64,000 nt of DNA from Teredinibacter haidensis (GTDB lineage Bacteria; Pseudomonadota; Gammaproteobacteria; Pseudomonadales; Cellvibrionaceae), in the NCBI RefSeq assembly GCF_014211975.1, contig NZ_CP060084.1, positions 1,674,001 through 1,738,000 of the forward strand, read 5' to 3'. Under the pieces are notes generated by a model. That model saw only the letters and a list, made by a program, of their open reading frames with translations. It was not told the origin of the DNA and ran no database searches. The first letter of the stretch is position 1. Each line of letters starts with the position of its first letter. A program made the translations under genes and the position numbers. Shown one piece after another: positions 59,958-64,000 of this stretch.

Positions 59958-61121
59958 ATGAGTCTGATCAAACGCATACCCATCGATAAAGTTGAGCTGG
60001 GCATGTATGTGTCAGATCAAACACCGGGCATTGACAAGGGCGAGCTGCGCCCCAAAGGCTTTATACGGAGGTGGGAAACGGTCGACAAGCTTACCAATAT
60101 GGGCTTAACAGAACTCTATATCGACACCCACAAAGGCCTGGATTCCCCGTTCACCCTTCCACTCCCCCCGAAAAATGCAACCCTTCAAGCTACCGTCAGC
60201 CTGGAGCAGGAGCGCGAACAAGCGCAGAAGGTGTATGCCGAGGCAAAGAACCTCGTCAACGAGTTGATGAACAACGTCAAAATGGGCAAAGCTATTGACG
60301 TTGGCCCCGTAGAAGGATTGGCGGACGATATAAATAACTCCGTACTAAACAACCACAACGCCTTACTCTGCTTGTCGGCCATTCGAGAGAAAGACCAATA
60401 TCTGCTGGAGCACTCTATTAACGTTGGCATCCTTATGGGTGTATTCAGCCGCTTCCTTGGCTACGAACAGGAACTCGTTCACCAGCTGGTAACAGGTGCC
60501 TTACTCCACGATATCGGTAAAGTTCGCGTACCAAACCATATTCTCCACAAACCGGGAAAACTCACGGAGGATGAATGGCAAGAAATGAAACGTCATGTTG
60601 TTTATGGTCAAGAGACACTATTGAAATCTGAAGGTATCTCTGAGGTGGCTCTCTCTATCTGCGGTATGCATCACGAACGACTCGATGGCACTGGGTACCC
60701 TATGGGACTTAAAGAATTTGAGATCAATTCCTACGGTAAACTAGCCGCAATTGTCGATGTGTATGACGCCATCACTGCTTCACGCGTATATCACGACGGC
60801 AAGCCACCCGCCGAAGCTATGCAGCTTTTAATGGACTTAAGCAATGACCATCTGGACAGGGATCTGGTTCTGCAATTTATTCGCTGTATGAGCGTTTATC
60901 CTGTCGGCAGCTTTGTCGAACTCAGTAACGGCAGCGCTGGCATTGTTATTAGCACTCACCCCTTAGAACCCGTTCAACCCACAGTTAAAGTTATCTACAA
61001 CGTCCGTCACAATAAACATGAAAAGCCCAGTATTATTGATTTGGCAAAAGAAACCGATATCACCATTTTGGACGCCCTCCACCCCGAACAATACGATATC
61101 GCTCTAAACGAGTTTATATAG
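59958..61121 (+). CDS. DUF3391 / HD-GYP cyclic-di-GMP phosphodiesterase
   Basis: A 387-residue cytoplasmic protein with an N-terminal DUF3391 domain (IPIDKVELGMYVSDQTPGID) and a C-terminal HD-GYP domain. The HD motif is intact (ALLHDIGKVRVPNHILHKPGKLTEDEW; H184, D185, K188), as are HHERLDGTGYPMGLK and the metal-binding histidines around it. It should hydrolyse c-di-GMP. It is a paralogue of the gene at 30877-32136, whose HD motif is degenerate. It stands alone; no diguanylate cyclase is adjacent. Confidence 0.94.
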   Translation: MSLIKRIPIDKVELGMYVSDQTPGIDKGELRPKGFIRRWETVDKLTNMGLTELYIDTHKGLDSPFTLPLPPKNATLQATVSLEQEREQAQKVYAEAKNLVNELMNNVKMGKAIDVGPVEGLADDINNSVLNNHNALLCLSAIREKDQYLLEHSINVGILMGVFSRFLGYEQELVHQLVTGALLHDIGKVRVPNHILHKPGKLTEDEWQEMKRHVVYGQETLLKSEGISEVALSICGMHHERLDGTGYPMGLKEFEINSYGKLAAIVDVYDAITASRVYHDGKPPAEAMQLLMDLSNDHLDRDLVLQFIRCMSVYPVGSFVELSNGSAGIVISTHPLEPVQPTVKVIYNVRHNKHEKPSIIDLAKETDITILDALHPEQYDIALNEFI

Positions 61122-61227
61122 ACACTCTTAAATGCGCTAAAGTGTTTTCTCCGCTAGATACTCAAGCTCACATTCGTGTACCCTTGGCTCTATTTCCTGA
61201 ATAACGCCAAGCCACAAGACAACACCT

Positions 61228-62106
61228 ATGCATCACCTCTTTTCCATTGTTTTTTTTGCGGCTTTGCCAATATTAACTGGCTGCACCCCAGAACCCTACA
61301 AGCAAAATACAGCAACGGAAAATACGCGCAGAGTCACCGACAAACGCACGACCACCAAGCCCTGCCCCAACACCTACTTAATATGTGAAACATTTGAAGA
61401 CTCACGCATACCGCAAGAACAGACAGGCAACATCAGCTTAAGCTCACTACAATCGCATACAGGAAAGCAATCACTGCAAATCACTGCAAGCGGCAACGGC
61501 TACAACACCAACTTTCTAGATATAGATCTCGCCGATATAGCGGATCTACAAACACAACTCTACGGGCGTATGTTCGTTTATCTCAGCGGTGAAAATGCCC
61601 TGAATACCGACTTCACTTTAGTGCAGGCAAGTGGCACATCAAAACAACACTCTGGAATCCCCTCAGATACAACTGTCATGTATCGAGGAAGGATCGACGG
61701 GCGCAACGATCACGTTATGGCAAACTACGATACATGGGTCGACAGAAATCAAGATGGCATAACCGACTGGCTGACGGACTGCTGGAAACACCCTAATGCC
61801 GATGGCTCAGCACCGCCGCCTCAGCACTATCTTTTCCCAAAAAACGAATGGTCTTGCGTACAGTGGTATTTCAACAGCAAAACCAATGAAATGCGTTTCT
61901 GGTTAAACAAATCAGAACTAACAGAACTACAGATAAAAAATCGGGGTGACGGCTGTTTAGGTAATGTGCAAATGGGTCAGTGGACAGGCCCTGAAAGCTT
62001 TACGCAATTGAGTGTGGGCATTGAACAATATCACTCAACCGCAAAGCCCAAAACACTTTACATTGATAATCTGGTCGTTGATGACTCTCCAATTCCCTGT
62101 CAATAA
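61228..62106 (+). CDS. Cip1-like lipoprotein, putative polysaccharide lyase fold
   Basis: A 292-residue lipoprotein (signal HHLFSIVFFAALPILTGC; lipobox Cys at 19). The body begins CETFEDSRIPQ and has QSLQITASGNGYNTNFL, LYGRMFVYLS, NEWSCVQWYFNSKTNEMRFWLN and YIDNLVVDDSPIPC. This order (FE-x-G-type strand, gather residues, W/L-N-G-type turn, F/IDDI-x-V end) resembles the jelly-roll of Cip1, a secreted fungal protein, and PL20-type glucuronan lyases. The comparison is by eye. It may bind or cleave a polysaccharide at the outer membrane. HD-GYP upstream and DUF454 downstream do not inform its role. Confidence 0.6.
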   Translation: MHHLFSIVFFAALPILTGCTPEPYKQNTATENTRRVTDKRTTTKPCPNTYLICETFEDSRIPQEQTGNISLSSLQSHTGKQSLQITASGNGYNTNFLDIDLADIADLQTQLYGRMFVYLSGENALNTDFTLVQASGTSKQHSGIPSDTTVMYRGRIDGRNDHVMANYDTWVDRNQDGITDWLTDCWKHPNADGSAPPPQHYLFPKNEWSCVQWYFNSKTNEMRFWLNKSELTELQIKNRGDGCLGNVQMGQWTGPESFTQLSVGIEQYHSTAKPKTLYIDNLVVDDSPIPCQ

Positions 62107-62142
62107 GGCCTTCAACTCCCCCTGCATAGGAGCATCCTTCAT

Positions 62143-62508
62143 ATGATGCTATGGAAGCGAATACTACTAATTACGGCAGGCTGGATTGCCGTAATTTTCG
62201 GCTTTGTAGGTATTTTTCTTCCGATTCTACCGACAACCCCTTTTCTTATATTGGCCGCCGCCTGTTTTGCTAAGAGTTCAGACAGGTTTCACCAATGGCT
62301 AATAAACAGCCCTTTTTTCGGTCCTATTATCGACGACTGGCAAAGGTACCGCGGTATTAAAAAGCCAGTTAAACGCTGGGCGATTTTTGTGGTAATTGTT
62401 ACCTTTAGCTTTTCAATATTTATCGTCCCTTTGCTTTATGTCCGTATTTTTCTGATCATTATGCTCTGTACCTGCCTCTACTTTATTGCTCGCCTACCTG
62501 AGCGATAA
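62143..62508 (+). CDS. DUF454 (YbaN-like) inner membrane protein
   Basis: A 121-residue membrane protein: LITAGWIAVIFGFVGIFLPILPTTPFLILAAACFAKSSDRFHQWLINSPFFGPIIDDW and GIKKPVKRWAI are the DUF454 signatures. Three to four transmembrane helices are predicted by hydrophobicity. AGGAG lies ten bases before the ATG. Function unknown for the family. Confidence 0.92.
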   Translation: MMLWKRILLITAGWIAVIFGFVGIFLPILPTTPFLILAAACFAKSSDRFHQWLINSPFFGPIIDDWQRYRGIKKPVKRWAIFVVIVTFSFSIFIVPLLYVRIFLIIMLCTCLYFIARLPER

Positions 62509-62512
62509 GCAT

Positions 62513-62553
62513 AAAAAAACGGCAAGTACCCGAAGGTAGCTCACCGCTTTTTT
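62513..62553. terminator. Bidirectional terminator between DUF454 and gapA
   Basis: On the minus strand the stem closes with a TTCG tetraloop (+ strand CGAA at 62531-62534; TACC/GGTA), extended by CGG/CCG through a small internal loop. It is flanked by AAAAAAA and TTTTTT on opposite sides, so it works in both directions. A second hairpin (CTTGCC / GGCAAG, 62554-62577) lies nearer the gapA stop. Confidence 0.8.
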
Positions 62554-62596
62554 CTTGCCCGCAACCTTCGCGGCAAGTAATAGATCTAGAGCTAAA

Positions 62597-63604
62597 TTAA
62601 GCTTTAGAATCCATGTATTCCATCAGCTCAACAACTTTACAGGAATAACCCCACTCGTTGTCGTACCAGGAAACCAGCTTAACAAACTTGTCACTCAACT
62701 GAATGCCAGCATCTGCATCAAAGATAGAGGTGCGGGAATCGCCAACGAAGTCTGTAGAAACAACTGCGTCTTCGGTGTAACCCAGAACGCCAGCCATTTC
62801 ACCTTCAGAAGCAGCCTTCATTGCAGCTTTGATTTCGTCATAAGTAGCAGGCTTCTGCAGACGAACAGTCAAGTCAACAACAGACACATCAGGAGTTGGC
62901 ACACGGAAGGCCATACCAGTCAGTTTACCGTTCAGCTCAGGGATAACTTTACCTACTGCTTTGGCTGCACCAGTTGAAGATGGGATGATGTTCTGGCCTG
63001 CACCACGGCCACCGCGCCAGTCTTTCATAGAAGGACCGTCAACAGTTTTCTGGGTAGCTGTAGTAGCGTGAACAGTTGTCATCAGCGCTTCTTCAATACC
63101 CCAGTTATCATTAACAACTTTGGCCAGTGGCGCAAGACAGTTAGTAGTACAAGAGGCGTTAGATACGATGTTAACGTCTGGAGTGTACTTGTCGTTGTTA
63201 ACACCCATTACAAACATTGGGGTGTCATCTTTAGATGGGCCAGTCAGAACAACCTTCTTGGCACCCGCTTTCAGGTGAGCTTCTGCTGTTTCTTTGGTCA
63301 AGAAGATACCTGTGGCTTCAGCAACGTAATCTGCGCCAACTTCGTCCCACTTCAGGTTAGCTGGGTCACGCTCGGAAGTTACACGAATGTTTTTACCGTT
63401 AACAATCAGCTTGCCATCTTTAACTTCAACATCGCCGTTAAATTGACCATGAGTAGAATCGTACTTCAGCATGTAAGCGATGTAATCGACGTCTAACAGA
63501 TCGTTGATACCAACAATCTCAACATTATCGCGCTCGCAAGCAGCACGAAAAACGAGTCTGCCGATACGGCCAAAGCCATTGATTCCGACTTTAATGGTGC
63601 TCAT
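62597..63604 (-). CDS. gapA: Glyceraldehyde-3-phosphate dehydrogenase type I
   Basis: A 335-residue GAPDH. It has the NAD-binding GINGFGRIGR (residues 7-16), the catalytic Cys152 in SNASCTTNCLAPLAKV and the C-terminal VSWYDNEWGYSCKVVELMEYM. It interconverts glyceraldehyde-3-phosphate and 1,3-bisphosphoglycerate with NAD. AGGAGA stands six bases before the ATG. An unknown gene is upstream on the same strand with a 342-base gap and a hairpin between, so gapA probably has its own promoter. Confidence 0.97.
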   Translation of the reverse strand: MSTIKVGINGFGRIGRLVFRAACERDNVEIVGINDLLDVDYIAYMLKYDSTHGQFNGDVEVKDGKLIVNGKNIRVTSERDPANLKWDEVGADYVAEATGIFLTKETAEAHLKAGAKKVVLTGPSKDDTPMFVMGVNNDKYTPDVNIVSNASCTTNCLAPLAKVVNDNWGIEEALMTTVHATTATQKTVDGPSMKDWRGGRGAGQNIIPSSTGAAKAVGKVIPELNGKLTGMAFRVPTPDVSVVDLTVRLQKPATYDEIKAAMKAASEGEMAGVLGYTEDAVVSTDFVGDSRTSIFDADAGIQLSDKFVKLVSWYDNEWGYSCKVVELMEYMDSKA

Positions 63605-63946
63605 AGTTTTCTCCTAGAGTGTGAAATAGTAAGCCGGTAGATTACGGCTTAAGAGTTGCGTGGGTAGTTGTTGCTCGGCCACCGTATACCGATTTAGCTA
63701 CGGTGTACCTCTTTACATCTACTTGATTCGGTGGCTTGTGCGACACATATCAGGATCGCTTCCCCGCCTTTATTTGGCGAACAGGAATGTCTACCAAAAA
63801 CGGTCGCCATTCTAGCGTTTTTCGATGCGTTCCTCCACACGAAGAGTATAGCCAAGATCAAGAAAATGAGTATTCAGATATAAAAATCCGTTAACTGGCC
63901 AATAGAGCCCTGAAACCGGGCTCTCCAGCAGGCACTTGCAGCTCGA
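63605..63946. promoter_or_regulatory. gapA leader and upstream region with dyads
   Basis: A 342-base gap. Within it are AAGCCG/CGGCTT (63631-63650) close to the gapA start, CACCGTA/TACGGTG (63680-63705), and AGAGCCC/GGGCTCT (63904-63924), the last being a likely terminator of the next gene. No clear promoter hexamers were identified. No additional gene is visible. Confidence 0.4.
63904..63924 (-). terminator. Hairpin after the partial right-edge gene
   Basis: Perfect 7-bp stem AGAGCCC / GGGCTCT with loop of 7 bases, 23 bases beyond the stop of the right-edge gene; the U-tract on the minus strand is poor (TATT). Confidence 0.45.
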
Positions 63947-64000
63947 CTAGTCGAGCGCACACCACAGCTCAAAGTCTTCGTTAAGCCACTTGCGATCATC
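63947..64000 (-). CDS. C-terminal end of an unidentified gene
   Basis: An open frame enters from the right edge and ends with TAG at 63947-63949. The visible residues are DDRKWLNEDFELWCALD. The run is too short to identify. The neighbouring gapA makes a central-carbon enzyme possible, but there is no direct evidence. Confidence 0.5.
   Translation of the reverse strand, partial: DDRKWLNEDFELWCALD

Noticed and set aside
1..64000. tRNA, rRNA, insertion sequences, prophage or integron
   Set aside because: I saw no cloverleaf with a conserved T-loop, no rRNA sequence, no transposase or integrase and no flanking terminal repeats; a tRNAscan or ISfinder search would be needed to exclude them fully.

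Overview
The window looks like a chromosome segment of a marine, polysaccharide-degrading gammaproteobacterium of the Cellvibrionales type (Saccharophagus / Teredinibacter / Cellvibrio-like). The grounds are a secreted esterase with long poly-serine linkers joining CBM10 and CBM2 modules, several other secreted glycoside hydrolases, a Pseudomonas-like order of housekeeping blocks (ccmABCDEFG followed by fliK/flhB-like genes), and moderate GC. This is inferred from gene content; no 16S gene or other marker is present. I saw no tRNA, rRNA, CRISPR array, insertion sequence or prophage.

Layout. 1-3135 (minus): the start of an AlkB-type dioxygenase, a glutaredoxin-like protein, a DUF5610-like protein and a tail-anchored double-FHA protein. 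The FHA gene is divergent from a PP2C phosphatase (3481). 4258-11051 (plus): an envelope-lipid/glycan cluster with a flippase-like membrane protein, a GT2 polyprenyl-phosphate glycosyltransferase, an ArnT-like transferase, a PAP2-ArnT fusion and a second PAP2 phosphatase. 11123-16725 (minus): a cobalamin regulon (riboswitch, btuB, cobO, btuC, btuD, btuF). 16757-19691: a gamma-glutamylcyclotransferase-like protein, an orphan periplasmic binding protein and an intracellular PHA depolymerase. 19781-27064 (minus): cytochrome c maturation ccmABCDEFG running into agmatine-to-putrescine genes aguA/aguB; ccmD (58 aa) is included. 27199-29402 (plus): FliK-like and FlhB-C-like genes and ppnP. 29399-32136 (minus): an HD-GYP protein coupled to a PAS histidine kinase. 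32405-34956 (plus): menA and a pyruvate kinase-like protein lacking the C-terminal domain.

34972-39392 is a galactomannan-oriented block: a GH27 alpha-galactosidase (minus) divergent from a soluble MCP-like helical protein, an ODP-type diiron metallo-beta-lactamase-fold protein and a GH5 mannanase. It places a likely oxygen/chemotaxis sensor pair directly beside mannan enzymes and is the part I would look at first. 39438-44247: arfB, cmoM, a MazG-like protein and a PreP-like M16 protease. 44632-46950: a secreted gluzincin protease with C-terminal MORN repeats. 47240-51383 (minus): GH2 then GH3 glycosidases. 51667-56248 (minus): an RND efflux permease with a frameshifted adaptor, followed by a possible 36-aa ORF. 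57067-62508: an unknown coiled-coil exported protein, the CE3-like/CBM10/CBM2 esterase (minus), a second HD-GYP protein, a Cip1-like lipoprotein and a DUF454 membrane protein. 62597-64000 (minus): gapA and the tail of an unidentified gene.

Two genes (the RND adaptor near 55684 and GH3 near 49495) are broken or displaced at homopolymer runs, which may be assembly error or real. A 13-base element with the form of a LacI/GalR operator is shared by the upstream regions of the GH27 and CE3-like genes.
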